A stretch of DNA of 64,000 nt from an uncultured Coprococcus sp. (GCA_934247115.1 CAKQIY010000002.1:93787-157786), one strand, 5' to 3'. Shown: positions 50,836 to 60,447, counted from the stretch's first letter. Program-made: numbers and translations. Notes: generated by a model not told the origin, from the letters alone.

Positions 50836-51363
50836 ATGAATTACATAATCAGCGGTAAGAACATTGAAGTTACAGAAGGACTTAGAAATGCAGTACAGGA
50901 TAAGCTCTCCAAGCTTGAAAAGTACTTCGCAGCTGACACTGGCGCACAGGTCACATTCAGCGTAGAGAAGGATAGACAGAAGATAGAGGTAACAATTCCT
51001 ATGAAGGGACATATCATCAGAGCCGAGCAGGTAAGTGATGACATGTATGTATCAATAGATCTCGTTGTAGAGGTTATTGAGAGACAGGTTACCAAGCATC
51101 GCAAGAAGCTCATTGATAAGGAGCAGAATGCAGCATACCTGAATGATGCGTTTGTTGACGAGGACGTTGAGGATGACGACGATATCAAGATCGTAAGAAC
51201 CAAGAAGTTTGAGGTTAAGCCTATGTATCCTGAGGATGCATGTATCCAGATGGATCTGTTAGGACATAACTTCTACGTATTCAGAAACGCAGAGTCAGAC
51301 GAGGTCAATGTCGTATACAAGAGAAAGGGCGGCACATACGGAATTATAGAGCCGGAGTACTAG
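50836..51363 (+). CDS. hpf: Ribosome hibernation-promoting factor, long form
   Basis: A 175-residue long HPF. The N-terminal ribosome-binding domain (1-100; ISGKNIEVTEGLRNAVQDKL) is joined through an acidic linker (DVEDDDD) to the C-terminal dimerisation domain (about 118-175; KPMYPEDACIQMDLLGHNFYVF). It dimerises 70S ribosomes into inactive 100S particles in stationary phase. The start is ATG 50836, with AAGGAG 9 nt upstream, rather than TTG 50827. Confidence 0.95.
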   Translation: MNYIISGKNIEVTEGLRNAVQDKLSKLEKYFAADTGAQVTFSVEKDRQKIEVTIPMKGHIIRAEQVSDDMYVSIDLVVEVIERQVTKHRKKLIDKEQNAAYLNDAFVDEDVEDDDDIKIVRTKKFEVKPMYPEDACIQMDLLGHNFYVFRNAESDEVNVVYKRKGGTYGIIEPEY

Positions 51364-51477
51364 GATCTGTCACAGCGCAGATGCGTATTATGGCTACGGA
51401 TGACTTCATATAGATAAGACAATCTGGTAAAGGTCTGGTAAAACAGATACTACATACAATAGAATATATGAATTTTC

Positions 51478-51510
51478 AGGAGATCTTCAGTTGATGAAGG
51501 TCTCCTTTTT
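51478..51510 (+). terminator. Terminator between hpf and secA
   Basis: A 12-bp stem with one G-U pair (51478-51489 with 51495-51506) ends in six T residues (51505-51510). Confidence 0.88.
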
Positions 51511-51578
51511 GCTTGATATAAATAACATAAGATGGTAGAATGTACCCTGAATAACGATAGCTAGGAGGCAGAAACAAC

Positions 51579-54152
51579 ATGGGTTTGTTTGAAAAAATAT
51601 TTGGAACGCACAGCGAGAAGGAGCTTAAGAAGATAACTCCTATAGTTGATGCTATAGAAGCACTCGATGAGAAGATGCAGGCGCTGTCAGATGAAGAACT
51701 CAGAGCCAAGACACAGGAGTTCAAGGACAGGCTTGCAGCGGGAGAGACACTGGATGATATTCTGGTAGAGGCATTTGCCGTGGTAAGAGAGGCTGCATAC
51801 CGCGTGCTTGGTATGAAGCATTACAGAGTCCAGCTGATTGGTGGAATAGTACTTCATCAGGGAAGAATAGCCGAGATGAGAACTGGAGAAGGTAAGACCC
51901 TTGTATCTACACTTCCTGCTTATCTTAATGCGCTTGAAGGCAAAGGCGTTCATGTAGTAACAGTCAATGACTATCTGGCAAAGCGTGATGCTGAATGGAT
52001 GGGCCAGGTTCATGAATTCCTCGGGCTTAAGGTTGGAATCATTCTCAACAGCTCAACTACAGATGAGAGAAGAGAAGCATATAACTGCGATATTACATAT
52101 GTAACCAACAACGAGCTGGGATTTGATTATCTGAGGGACAACATGGTTATCTATAAGGAGAAACTGGTTCTCAGAGGTCTGCATTACTGTGTAATCGATG
52201 AGGTGGATTCAGTGCTTATCGATGAGGCGCGTACACCTCTTATCATATCCGGTCAGAGTGGTAAGTCCACAGAGCTTTACAAGATGTGTGATTACCTTGC
52301 AAGACAGATGAAGCGAGGAGAGGGAGATGGAGAGATATCCAAGATGGATATGCTCATGAAAACAGAGATTGAGGAGAATGGAGACTTCCTTGTGAACGAG
52401 AAGGACAAGTATGTCATGCTCACTGCCAATGGTGTGAAGATGGTAGAGCAGTTCTTCCATATAGAGAACCTGTCAGATCCTGAGAATATGGAGATACAGC
52501 ACAATATCATACTTGCACTCCGTGCTCATAATCTCATGTTCAGGGACAGAGATTATGTTGTCAAGGATGATGAGGTACTCATTGTAGATGAGTTTACAGG
52601 ACGTATTATGCCGGGACGTAGATTTTCAGATGGTCTCCATCAGGCGATAGAGGCGAAGGAAAACGTAAAGGTCAAGAGAGAGAGCAAGACCCTGGCAACT
52701 ATCACATTCCAGAACTTCTTCAACATGTTTGACAAGAAGGCAGGTATGACAGGTACAGCCCTTACTGAGGAAGAGGAGTTCCGTGAGATCTACGGAATGG
52801 ACGTTGTAGTCATTCCTACCAACAGACCGGTTCAGAGAATAGACCAGCCGGATTCCATATTCAAGACCAAGAAGGAGAAGCTCAATGCAATAGTTGAGCA
52901 GATCAATATAAGTTATAGAAAGGGTCAGCCTGTGCTTGTGGGTACCATCAATATTGATGCGTCAGAGGAACTCAGCCATATGCTGACCAAGAAGAAAACA
53001 CCTCATAAGGTGCTGAATGCCAAGTTCCATGAGCTTGAGGCTGAGATTGTTGCTGATGCAGGACAGAAAAACGCGGTAACCATAGCAACCAACATGGCAG
53101 GACGTGGTACTGATATCAAGCTCGGCGATGGAGTTGCAGAGCTCGGAGGACTGAGGATCATCGGAACAGAGAGACATGAGTCCAGACGTATAGACAACCA
53201 GCTCCGTGGACGTTCAGGACGACAGGGAGATCCAGGAGAGTCCAAGTTCTATCTGTCGCTCGAAGATGATCTGATGAGACTTTTCGGATCAGAGAGAGTT
53301 ATGAGTGTATATGATACATTGAAGATTCCTGAGGGCGAGGAGATAGAGCACAAGACTATATCCAACTTTGTTGAGAAGGCACAGAAGAAGATAGAGGGGA
53401 ATAACTTTGCCATAAGAAAGAATCTGCTTGAGTATGACAGAGTCAACAATGAGCAGAGAGAGATCATATACAAAGAGCGTAGAAGAGTTCTTGACGGAGA
53501 GAATATGCATGAGGTTATCCTCAAGATGATCAAGGACGATATAAACGCAGCAGTGAATCAGGTATGCTCAACAGAGACATCACCTGAGGACTGGAATCAG
53601 GCAGAGCTTGATGATATGCTCAGGAACATAATCCCGTACGCTGAGCCTGTGGAACTCACTTCAGATGAGATGAACAAGGGAAGCATAGATGAGATCAAGG
53701 AAAGATTGTACAATGAGGCTCTTGACCTTTATGCTGCCAAGGAGGAAGAAATCGGCGATCCTGAACAGATGAGAGAGATAGAGCGAGTAATCCTCCTCAA
53801 GACTATAGATAGAAAGTGGACAGATCATATCGACGACATGGATAATCTGAGACAGGGAATCGGACTTAGATCACTTGGCCAGAGAGATCCTGTTGTAGAA
53901 TACAAATTCGCAGGATATGACATGTTCAATGACATGACAGCAGCGATCCGTGAGGATACCGTAAAGCTTCTTCTCAGAATAAAGGTTGAGCAGAAGATTG
54001 AGCGTGAAGAGGTGAATAAGGTTACAGGAACTAATAAGGATGACACAGCGTCAAAGGGACCTGTAAAGAAAGCCAAGAAGATAGGAAGAAATGATCTCTG
54101 CCCATGCGGAAGCGGTCTGAAGTATAAGAATTGCTGCGGTAAGAACGCATAA
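51579..54152 (+). CDS. secA: Preprotein translocase ATPase SecA
   Basis: An 857-residue motor of the Sec export pathway. Walker A is MRTGEGKTL, the DEAD-like box is VIDEVDSVLIDEARTPL, the helicase motifs NMAGRGTDIKL and QLRGRSGRQGDPG are present, and the C-terminal zinc motif is CPCGSGLKYKNCC. The length is typical. AGGAGG precedes ATG 51579. prfB follows 24 bp downstream in the classic secA-prfB order. Confidence 0.98.
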   Translation: MGLFEKIFGTHSEKELKKITPIVDAIEALDEKMQALSDEELRAKTQEFKDRLAAGETLDDILVEAFAVVREAAYRVLGMKHYRVQLIGGIVLHQGRIAEMRTGEGKTLVSTLPAYLNALEGKGVHVVTVNDYLAKRDAEWMGQVHEFLGLKVGIILNSSTTDERREAYNCDITYVTNNELGFDYLRDNMVIYKEKLVLRGLHYCVIDEVDSVLIDEARTPLIISGQSGKSTELYKMCDYLARQMKRGEGDGEISKMDMLMKTEIEENGDFLVNEKDKYVMLTANGVKMVEQFFHIENLSDPENMEIQHNIILALRAHNLMFRDRDYVVKDDEVLIVDEFTGRIMPGRRFSDGLHQAIEAKENVKVKRESKTLATITFQNFFNMFDKKAGMTGTALTEEEEFREIYGMDVVVIPTNRPVQRIDQPDSIFKTKKEKLNAIVEQINISYRKGQPVLVGTINIDASEELSHMLTKKKTPHKVLNAKFHELEAEIVADAGQKNAVTIATNMAGRGTDIKLGDGVAELGGLRIIGTERHESRRIDNQLRGRSGRQGDPGESKFYLSLEDDLMRLFGSERVMSVYDTLKIPEGEEIEHKTISNFVEKAQKKIEGNNFAIRKNLLEYDRVNNEQREIIYKERRRVLDGENMHEVILKMIKDDINAAVNQVCSTETSPEDWNQAELDDMLRNIIPYAEPVELTSDEMNKGSIDEIKERLYNEALDLYAAKEEEIGDPEQMREIERVILLKTIDRKWTDHIDDMDNLRQGIGLRSLGQRDPVVEYKFAGYDMFNDMTAAIREDTVKLLLRIKVEQKIEREEVNKVTGTNKDDTASKGPVKKAKKIGRNDLCPCGSGLKYKNCCGKNA

Positions 54153-54175
54153 ATACGTGATACAGGAGAAACCGA

Positions 54176-55288
54176 GTGATAGAATTGGATGAGTTCAGGG
54201 CGACGATGGCCTCCTACAAGGATCCCTTGAGGGAGGTCAGGTCATCCCTTGACATTGAAAACAAGACAGACAGAATAGCAAAGCTTAATTATGAGATGGA
54301 ACAGCCGGATTTCTGGGATGATATCGACAGATCCCGTGAGGTATCGAAGGAACTGAAGGGACTTCAGGATCTGGTTGACAATTATAAGAAGCTTGAGAAT
54401 GACTATGTGGATATAGATACACTGATCCTGATGGCGGAGGAGGAGAACGATCCGAGTCTTGTGCCTGAGATAGGGGAGCAGATAGATATATTTACGAAGG
54501 AATTTGAGGAGTATAGGATAAATCTTCTCTTCACTGACGAGTTTGATGACTGTAATGCGGTACTTACACTCCATTCAGGAGAGGGCGGAACGGAGTCCTG
54601 CGACTGGGCGAGTATGTTGTACAGAATGTATACCAGATGGGCAGAAAAGCACGGCATGAGTGTTGAGGTGCTCGATTTCCTTGAGGGCGATGAGGCTGGT
54701 ATAAAGTCTGTGACCATTCAGATAAATGGGCAGCATGCGTACGGATATCTCAAGTCGGAGAAGGGAGTGCACAGACTGGTAAGAATATCACCATTCAATT
54801 CGGCCGGCAAGAGAATGACTTCGTTTGCATCCTGTGATGTCATACCGGATATAGAGCAGGATTTGGAGATAGAGATCAGGGATGAAGATATAAGGATAGA
54901 TACCTACAGATCGAGCGGTGCAGGTGGCCAGCATATCAATAAGACATCATCGGCCATCAGAATCACACATTATCCTACCGGTATAGTTGTTCAGTGCCAG
55001 AATGAGAGATCACAGCTCATGAACAAGAATAAGGCTATGCAGATGCTGAAGTCCAAACTTTATCTTTTGAAGAAACAGGAGAATCTGGAGAAGATTTCGG
55101 ACATCCGCGGAGAGGTAACTGACAATGGTTTTGGAAGTCAGATAAGATCGTATGTGCTCCAACCGTATACCATGGTCAAGGATAAACGCACAGCCTATGA
55201 GAATTCAAATGTATCGGCGGTTCTCGATGGAGATCTTGATGGATTTATGACAGCCTATCTCAAATGGGTGAATAAGGTTGAGGTGTAG
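54176..55288 (+). CDS. prfB: Peptide chain release factor 2 (no programmed frameshift)
   Basis: A 370-residue RF2 that reads UGA and UAA stop codons. The codon-recognition motif is SPF (in RISPFNSAG) and the peptidyl-hydrolysis motif is GAGGQHINKTSSA. The start is GTG 54176 with AGGAGA upstream. In most bacteria prfB has an in-frame UGA at codon 26 bypassed by +1 frameshift; here codons 25-26 read CTT GAC directly (54248-54253) and the frame is open. An SD-like GGGAGGT remains at 54231-54237. Confidence 0.97.
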   Translation: MIELDEFRATMASYKDPLREVRSSLDIENKTDRIAKLNYEMEQPDFWDDIDRSREVSKELKGLQDLVDNYKKLENDYVDIDTLILMAEEENDPSLVPEIGEQIDIFTKEFEEYRINLLFTDEFDDCNAVLTLHSGEGGTESCDWASMLYRMYTRWAEKHGMSVEVLDFLEGDEAGIKSVTIQINGQHAYGYLKSEKGVHRLVRISPFNSAGKRMTSFASCDVIPDIEQDLEIEIRDEDIRIDTYRSSGAGGQHINKTSSAIRITHYPTGIVVQCQNERSQLMNKNKAMQMLKSKLYLLKKQENLEKISDIRGEVTDNGFGSQIRSYVLQPYTMVKDKRTAYENSNVSAVLDGDLDGFMTAYLKWVNKVEV

Positions 55289-55326
55289 CAGCACATGAGA
55301 GTTATTTGATGATAAGAAATTAGTCT

Positions 55327-55355
55327 TTGACAATGACGCTTTATACTGATAAAGT
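55327..55355 (+). promoter_or_regulatory. Possible promoter of hom
   Basis: TTGACA (55327-55332), 17 bp and TAAAGT (55350-55355). The -10 is poor, and an alternative TATACT at 55342 is too close to the -35. Confidence 0.35.
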
Positions 55356-55414
55356 AATGACGTACTAAACTTGCATTATTATGCAGAAAAAGGAGATAAG
55401 AAGGAGATAAAAAC

Positions 55415-56614
55415 ATGGTGAATATAGCAGTATTAGGTTATGGTACAGTGGGTTCAGGAGTTGTGGAAGTGATTAACACCAACCATGATATTGTTAACAA
55501 GAGAGCTGGACAGGAGATAAACGTTAAGAGAGTGCTTGATCTCAGGGAGTTTCCTGGGGATCCTGTCGAGAACATTCTCACCCATGATTTTGAAGATATA
55601 CTGAATGACGATGAGATAAGCGTTGTTGTGGAGGTTATGGGAGGTGTTGAGCCTGCATATACATTTGTCAAGAAGTGCCTGCTTGCCGGCAAGAGTGTGG
55701 CAACCTCCAACAAGGAGCTTGTGGCCGTTCATGGACCTGAGCTTATAAAGATTGCCAGAGAGGGCAATATCAATTTCTTCTTTGAAGCATCAGCAGGCGG
55801 TGGAATTCCTGTTATAAGACCACTTAACACATCCATAACTGCGGATGATGTTACGGAGATCACAGGAATACTCAATGGTACAACGAATTACATCCTCACC
55901 AAGATGGATAAAGAGGGGGCTGACTATGCGACAGTACTGAAGCAGGCACAGGAGCTCGGATATGCGGAGCGCAATCCTGAGGCTGATGTAGAGGGCGGCG
56001 ATGCGTGTAGAAAGATAGCGATACTTACATCTCTCGTATATGGCAAGAACCTGGATTACAACAGGATCCATATGGAGGGAATAACCAAGATAACAACAGA
56101 TGATTTCAAGTATGCGGACAAGATGGGCTACTCTGTAAAGCTTGTCGGAACAACAAGAAAGACTGACGGCAAGCTCTATTCATATGTTGCCCCTGTCATG
56201 CTTCCACATGACAATCCGCTGGCAAAGATAGATGATGTATACAATGGTATACTTGTACACGGCAATGCCCTTGACGATGTAATGTTCTATGGCAAGGGTG
56301 CCGGAAAACTTCCAACCGCATCAGCAGTCGTATCAGATGTTATTGATGCAGTGAAGAATGAGGGAAGAAATGTTCCTATCATATGGGAGGACGAGGAGCT
56401 TGAGATGGGTGCATTTGCAGACTCAGAGAGCAGATTCTTTGTCAGAACAGATGAGAAGGATGAGTCTGCCATCAAGGCGGTATTTGGTGATGTTGAGTAT
56501 GTCGATTCTGATCTCGATGAAAAGGCGTTTGTTACAGCGGCGATCACAGAGGGTGAATTTGAGGCATGTTGCAATAAGATTGGTGTCAAGAGTGCTCTCA
56601 GAGTGCTGGATTAG
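55415..56614 (+). CDS. hom: Homoserine dehydrogenase
   Basis: A 399-residue enzyme reducing aspartate semialdehyde to homoserine for threonine and methionine. The NAD(P)-binding motif VLGYGTVGSGV is at 6-16, and the catalytic region includes ASAGGGIPVIRP and ILNGTTNYIL, with active-site Lys in the EADVEGGDACRK segment. The C-terminal 85 residues form a shortened ACT-like domain, probably for feedback control by threonine. It is followed by lysC, forming an aspartate-pathway pair. AAGGAGAT lies upstream of ATG 55415. Confidence 0.96.
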   Translation: MVNIAVLGYGTVGSGVVEVINTNHDIVNKRAGQEINVKRVLDLREFPGDPVENILTHDFEDILNDDEISVVVEVMGGVEPAYTFVKKCLLAGKSVATSNKELVAVHGPELIKIAREGNINFFFEASAGGGIPVIRPLNTSITADDVTEITGILNGTTNYILTKMDKEGADYATVLKQAQELGYAERNPEADVEGGDACRKIAILTSLVYGKNLDYNRIHMEGITKITTDDFKYADKMGYSVKLVGTTRKTDGKLYSYVAPVMLPHDNPLAKIDDVYNGILVHGNALDDVMFYGKGAGKLPTASAVVSDVIDAVKNEGRNVPIIWEDEELEMGAFADSESRFFVRTDEKDESAIKAVFGDVEYVDSDLDEKAFVTAAITEGEFEACCNKIGVKSALRVLD

Positions 56615-56748
56615 TACAATATTATTCAATGACCTTGCAATCATAGTGGAATTGCGGTATTTTACAAAAGGCTTATTTCTTTTTTGCCGGCCCGCTCCGG
56701 TGAAGAGTTAAATATACAAATTTTCAAATGAGCGATCAGGAGGACAAT

Positions 56749-57954
56749 ATGTTAATAGTAAAGAAGTTTGGTGGTACTTCTGTTGGAAATACCGAAAGAA
56801 TCGTTAACGTGGCCAAAAGATGTATTGAGGACTGGCAGAAGGGAAACGACGTAGTCGTAGTTCTGTCTGCGATGGGTAAATACACAGATGAGCTGATAGA
56901 TATGGCTAAGCAGGTAAATGAGAATCCACCTAAGAGAGAGATGGATATGCTTTTTACAATAGGTGAACAGATGTCCGTATCGCTTATGGCTATGGCTATG
57001 AATTCTCTTAAAGTTCCTGCAATCTCTCTGAACGCATTTCAGGTGGCAATGCATACAACTTCAGTGTATGGCAATGCGCGTCTGAAGAGAATCGATGTTG
57101 AGAGAATAAGACATGAGCTGGAGCAGAGAAAGATAGTTATTGTCACAGGATTCCAGGGGATTAACAAGTATGACGATTACACAACTCTTGGTCGTGGAGG
57201 TTCAGATACAACAGCTGTTGCACTTGCAGCGGCACTTAACGCTGATGCGTGTGAGATATACACAGATGTGGATGGAGTATATACAGCAGATCCACGTAAG
57301 GTAAAGACCGCACGTAAGCTGGATACGATAACATACGATGAGATGCTTGAGCTTGCTACACTTGGAGCAGGCGTTCTGCACAACCGTTCAGTTGAGCTTG
57401 CAAAGAAGTTCGGCGTTCAGCTGGTTGTTCGTTCAAGTCTCAATTTTTCAGAGGGTACAATAGTTAAGGAGGATACTGGAATGGAGAAGATGTTAGTTAG
57501 TGGAGTTGCAGCGGATGCAGATTCAGCGAGAGTGGCAGTTGTAGGATTAGAGGACACACCGGGTGTTGCATTCAAGCTTTTCAACCTGCTTGCAAAGAAT
57601 GACATCAATATAGATATGATACTGCAGTCAGTAGGAAGACATGGAACAAAGGATATTACATTCACATGTAGTGATGAGAATGCAGACAAAGCAGAGGAGA
57701 TCATCAAGAACAACATAGGCAAGTTTGAGAGCATAGATGTCAACAAGAATGTTGCAAAGGTTTCTATCGTTGGTGCAGGAATGCAGTCAAATGCAGGTGT
57801 TGCAGCCAAGATGTTCGAGGCTCTTTATGATGAGAATATCAACATCAGAATGATTTCAACATCAGAGATCAGAGTTACAGTCCTCATCGACGAGCAGTAT
57901 ACAGAGCGCGCAATGAACGCGATTCATGACAAGTTCGCACTCGGCGATCGTTAA
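56749..57954 (+). CDS. lysC: Aspartokinase
   Basis: A 401-residue enzyme phosphorylating aspartate, the first step to lysine, threonine and methionine. The N-terminal VKKFGGTSVGN, FQGINKYDDYTTLGRGGSDTTA and the DVDGVYTADPR motifs are present, followed by two ACT domains (about 265-400) for allosteric control. ATG 56749 has AGGAGG 5 nt upstream; the upstream ATG 56728 is not supported. No lysine riboswitch is seen in the 134-bp gap before it. Confidence 0.96.
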   Translation: MLIVKKFGGTSVGNTERIVNVAKRCIEDWQKGNDVVVVLSAMGKYTDELIDMAKQVNENPPKREMDMLFTIGEQMSVSLMAMAMNSLKVPAISLNAFQVAMHTTSVYGNARLKRIDVERIRHELEQRKIVIVTGFQGINKYDDYTTLGRGGSDTTAVALAAALNADACEIYTDVDGVYTADPRKVKTARKLDTITYDEMLELATLGAGVLHNRSVELAKKFGVQLVVRSSLNFSEGTIVKEDTGMEKMLVSGVAADADSARVAVVGLEDTPGVAFKLFNLLAKNDINIDMILQSVGRHGTKDITFTCSDENADKAEEIIKNNIGKFESIDVNKNVAKVSIVGAGMQSNAGVAAKMFEALYDENINIRMISTSEIRVTVLIDEQYTERAMNAIHDKFALGDR

Positions 57955-57998
57955 TTCTAACAGAATCATATGAAGTTCTGTTCTGCAGGACCTTACAT

Positions 57999-58026
57999 TA
58001 TACGCCGGGGGAAACTCCGGCTTATA
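57999..58026 (+). terminator. Weak hairpin after lysC
   Basis: GCCGG (58004-58008) pairs with CCGGC (58017-58021), extended by TATA on both sides. No T-run follows. It lies just before the tandem palindromic repeats. Confidence 0.4.
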
Positions 58027-58031
58027 TTATC

Positions 58032-58201
58032 ATAAGGGGGAACCGCCGTTAAGGCGGGGGATTCCTTATGATGAAGCAGACGCCGCGCGAAGCGCCTTTC
58101 ATGCGTCTGCCCCCGTATAAGGGGGAACCGCCGTTAAGGCGGGGGATTCCTTATGATGAAGCAGACGCCGCGCGGAGCGCCTTTCATGCGTCTGCACCCG
58201 T
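58032..58201 (+). repeat. Two tandem copies of an 85-bp palindromic element
   Basis: Unit 1 (58032-58116) and unit 2 (58117-58201) differ at only two positions. Each unit contains two hairpins. The first is CCGCC-GTTAA-GGCGG, flanked by AAGG...CCTT with G-rich internal loops. The second is GCAGACGC...GCGTCTGC around a CGCG-rich loop. A partial third start (ATAAGGGAAC) follows at 58204. No open reading frame is convincing. A degenerate relative occurs at 34070. It may be a non-autonomous mobile palindrome or a structured RNA. It fills the gap 57955-58240. Confidence 0.85.
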
Positions 58202-58240
58202 AGATAAGGGAACATAAAAGAATTTGAAAGGAGTCAGGGT

Positions 58241-58720
58241 ATGAAGAGAACAGATTACATATCGTGGGATCAGTATTTTATGGGCATTGCGATGATGTCG
58301 GCAGAGAGAAGCAAAGACCCGTCAACGCAGGTTGGTGCATGTATAGTGGACAAGAACAACAGGATTCTGTCCATGGGATATAATGGTATGCCGGCAGGAT
58401 GCGACGATGACACAATGCCGTGGGGAAAGTCCGGAGCCCCGCTTGACAACAAATATTTCTATGTATGCCATGCGGAGCTGAACTCTATTCTTAATTACAG
58501 AGGTGGCAATCTCAAGGATGCGATCATATATTCTACTCTGTTCCCGTGCAATGAATGTGCCAAAGCAATTATTCAGTGCGGTATAAAAGAAGTAGTGTAT
58601 ATGTCAGACAAGTATGCGATGACAGAGAGCACCATAGCCTCCAAGAAAATGTTTGACATGGCTGGTGTTGCATACAGACCATTTGAAGCAAAAGGCAGGA
58701 AGATCACGCTCAATCTTTAG
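58241..58720 (+). CDS. Deoxycytidylate (dCMP) deaminase
   Basis: A 159-residue zinc deaminase (ComEB-like) making dUMP from dCMP for dTMP synthesis. Zinc and catalytic residues are His77 and Glu79 (HAE) and Cys103/Cys106 (PCNEC). The N-terminal SKDPSTQVGACIVD is characteristic of the family. AAAGGAG precedes ATG 58241, 40 bp after the palindromic repeats. Confidence 0.95.
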   Translation: MKRTDYISWDQYFMGIAMMSAERSKDPSTQVGACIVDKNNRILSMGYNGMPAGCDDDTMPWGKSGAPLDNKYFYVCHAELNSILNYRGGNLKDAIIYSTLFPCNECAKAIIQCGIKEVVYMSDKYAMTESTIASKKMFDMAGVAYRPFEAKGRKITLNL

Positions 58721-58782
58721 AAGTAACAGAATAGTTCCGGAATACCGGAGAGAACACATATGTATGACAGACAGGAGAGAAT

Positions 58783-59220
58783 ATGGTCATAGAGAGTAAT
58801 AGCAAGGAAGAAACCTACAATGCAGGAGTACAACTTGGACAGAATGCAGCTCCTGGCCAGGTGTACTGTATATATGGAGATCTGGGAGTTGGCAAGACGA
58901 TAATATCCCAGGGGGTGGCAGCTGGACTTGGAATCACTGAAGTGGTGAACAGCCCGACTTTCACTATTGTGAAGGAGTATGACGAGGGCAGATTGCCTCT
59001 GTATCATTTTGACGTGTACAGAATCGGCGATGTGGACGAGATGGATGAGATAGGCTACAATGAGATGGTGTATGGAGATGGAGTATGCCTTATAGAGTGG
59101 GCTAACCTCATCGAGGAGATATTACCTGGCACATATACCAGAATCGACATAGAGAAGGACCTTTCAAAGGGCCTTGATTACAGGCGTATTACGATAGAAG
59201 AGAGGCATGATCAGATATGA
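58783..59220 (+). CDS. tsaE: tRNA t6A biosynthesis ATPase TsaE
   Basis: A 145-residue P-loop ATPase with Walker A GDLGVGKT (about 33-40) and the family motif SPTFTIVKEYD. It works with TsaB, TsaC and TsaD to make threonylcarbamoyladenosine at position 37 of ANN-decoding tRNAs. It overlaps tsaB by 4 nt (ATGA). AGGAGAG precedes ATG 58783. Confidence 0.96.
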   Translation: MVIESNSKEETYNAGVQLGQNAAPGQVYCIYGDLGVGKTIISQGVAAGLGITEVVNSPTFTIVKEYDEGRLPLYHFDVYRIGDVDEMDEIGYNEMVYGDGVCLIEWANLIEEILPGTYTRIDIEKDLSKGLDYRRITIEERHDQI

Positions 59221-59942
59221 AGATCTTAGCATTTGACAGCTCAGGACTTGTGGCGAGCGTTGCCATAGTCGAGGACAATAATTTGATAGCTGAATATACA
59301 ACCAACTACAAGAAGACACATTCCCAGACACTGCTTCCTATGCTGGAAGAGATCGTGAAGATGACAGAGACGGACAAAGAGAGCTTTGATGCGCTGGCTG
59401 TTGCTGCCGGACCGGGATCATTTACAGGACTCAGGATAGGCTCAGCGACGGTCAAGGGACTTGCATTTGCATGGAATATACCGGTTATTGCGGTGCCGAC
59501 ACTTGAGGGGCTTGCATACAATGTGTGGGGAACTGACAGACTTATCTGCCCTATCATGGATGCGAGAAGAAAACAGGTGTATACGGGACTGTACCGTTTT
59601 AACAGTGATGACAGGCTTGAGACGATAATGGATCAGACTCCTATGGATATTGCTGACCTTATAGACCAGCTCAATGAGAGAGGGGAAAAGGTTATATTTG
59701 TGGGAGATGGAATAGATGTGTATGCTGATGTTTTAAAAGAGAAGATGGCGGCAGACTACGCATTTGCTCCGGCACACATAAATAAGCAGAGAGCGGGCTC
59801 GGTGGCAGCCGCAGCCCAGGTGAGATATGCAGCCGGACAGTATGAGGAGGGGGATACATTTGCCCCTGAATATCTCAGACAGTCACAGGCAGAGCGGGAG
59901 AGGGCTGAAAAGACAAAACTGGAGAATGACGGACATGAATAG
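59217..59942 (+). CDS. tsaB: tRNA t6A biosynthesis protein TsaB
   Basis: A 241-residue ASKHA-fold partner of TsaD. It has N-terminal LAFDSSGLVASVAIVED and the AAGPGSFTGLRIGSATVKGLAF motif. It lacks the metal-binding residues of TsaD, as expected. It is coupled to tsaE and overlaps rimI by 8 nt. Confidence 0.95.
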   Translation: MKILAFDSSGLVASVAIVEDNNLIAEYTTNYKKTHSQTLLPMLEEIVKMTETDKESFDALAVAAGPGSFTGLRIGSATVKGLAFAWNIPVIAVPTLEGLAYNVWGTDRLICPIMDARRKQVYTGLYRFNSDDRLETIMDQTPMDIADLIDQLNERGEKVIFVGDGIDVYADVLKEKMAADYAFAPAHINKQRAGSVAAAAQVRYAAGQYEEGDTFAPEYLRQSQAERERAEKTKLENDGHE

Positions 59943-60447
59943 ATCCGGGGGCTACAAAGATGTGACATTGGGAATCAATGCCGAGACCGTGAATCATGGT
60001 TCTTCACATGTATGTCTGAGACTGGCAGACATGAAAGATCTGGCCGGGATAACTGCACTCGAGATGACTGTATTTTCACATCCGTGGAATGAGGAGATGG
60101 TGTCCTCATCTATACAGGGGACATACGATCATGTCAAGATCCTTGAGACTTCTGAAGGAGAAATCGCCGGCTATATCATATATTCGGCAGTGTGTGACAG
60201 TGCAGATCTGCTCAGGGTAGCAGTGGACGCCGGATCAAGACGCCGCGGTATCGGCCGTAAGTTGATGGAGGCCATGATTGGTGACTGCAAGAACAGGAAT
60301 GTGCAGAGCATATTTCTGGAAGTCAGGGAATCCAACGCTGCTGCGATAGCTATGTATGAGCAGTTTGGATTTATAAAAATTTCTACAAGAAAAAAATACT
60401 ACGACTCACCGGTGGAAGATGGTCTGGTTATGCAAAAACAGTTGTAG
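59935..60447 (+). CDS. rimI: Ribosomal protein S18-alanine N-acetyltransferase-like (RimI)
   Basis: A 170-residue GNAT protein with RimI features: the PWNEEM segment near residue 53, motif A LLRVAVDAGSRRRGIGRKLM, LEVRESNAAAIAMYEQFGF and the terminal RKKYYDSPVEDGLVM. The first 25 residues are extra. ATG 59935 is preferred (GGAG 10 nt upstream; ATG 59926 is too close). The tsaE-tsaB-rimI order is the usual one. Confidence 0.93.
   Translation: MNRSGGYKDVTLGINAETVNHGSSHVCLRLADMKDLAGITALEMTVFSHPWNEEMVSSSIQGTYDHVKILETSEGEIAGYIIYSAVCDSADLLRVAVDAGSRRRGIGRKLMEAMIGDCKNRNVQSIFLEVRESNAAAIAMYEQFGFIKISTRKKYYDSPVEDGLVMQKQL

Noticed and set aside
56615..56748. Lysine riboswitch (L-box) before lysC
   Set aside because: The gap is only 134 bp, too short for the L-box aptamer of about 180 nt, and none of its conserved motifs are seen.
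58032..58201. CRISPR array
   Set aside because: Only two units, directly adjacent with no unique spacers, and each unit is a double hairpin of 85 bp; no cas genes are present.
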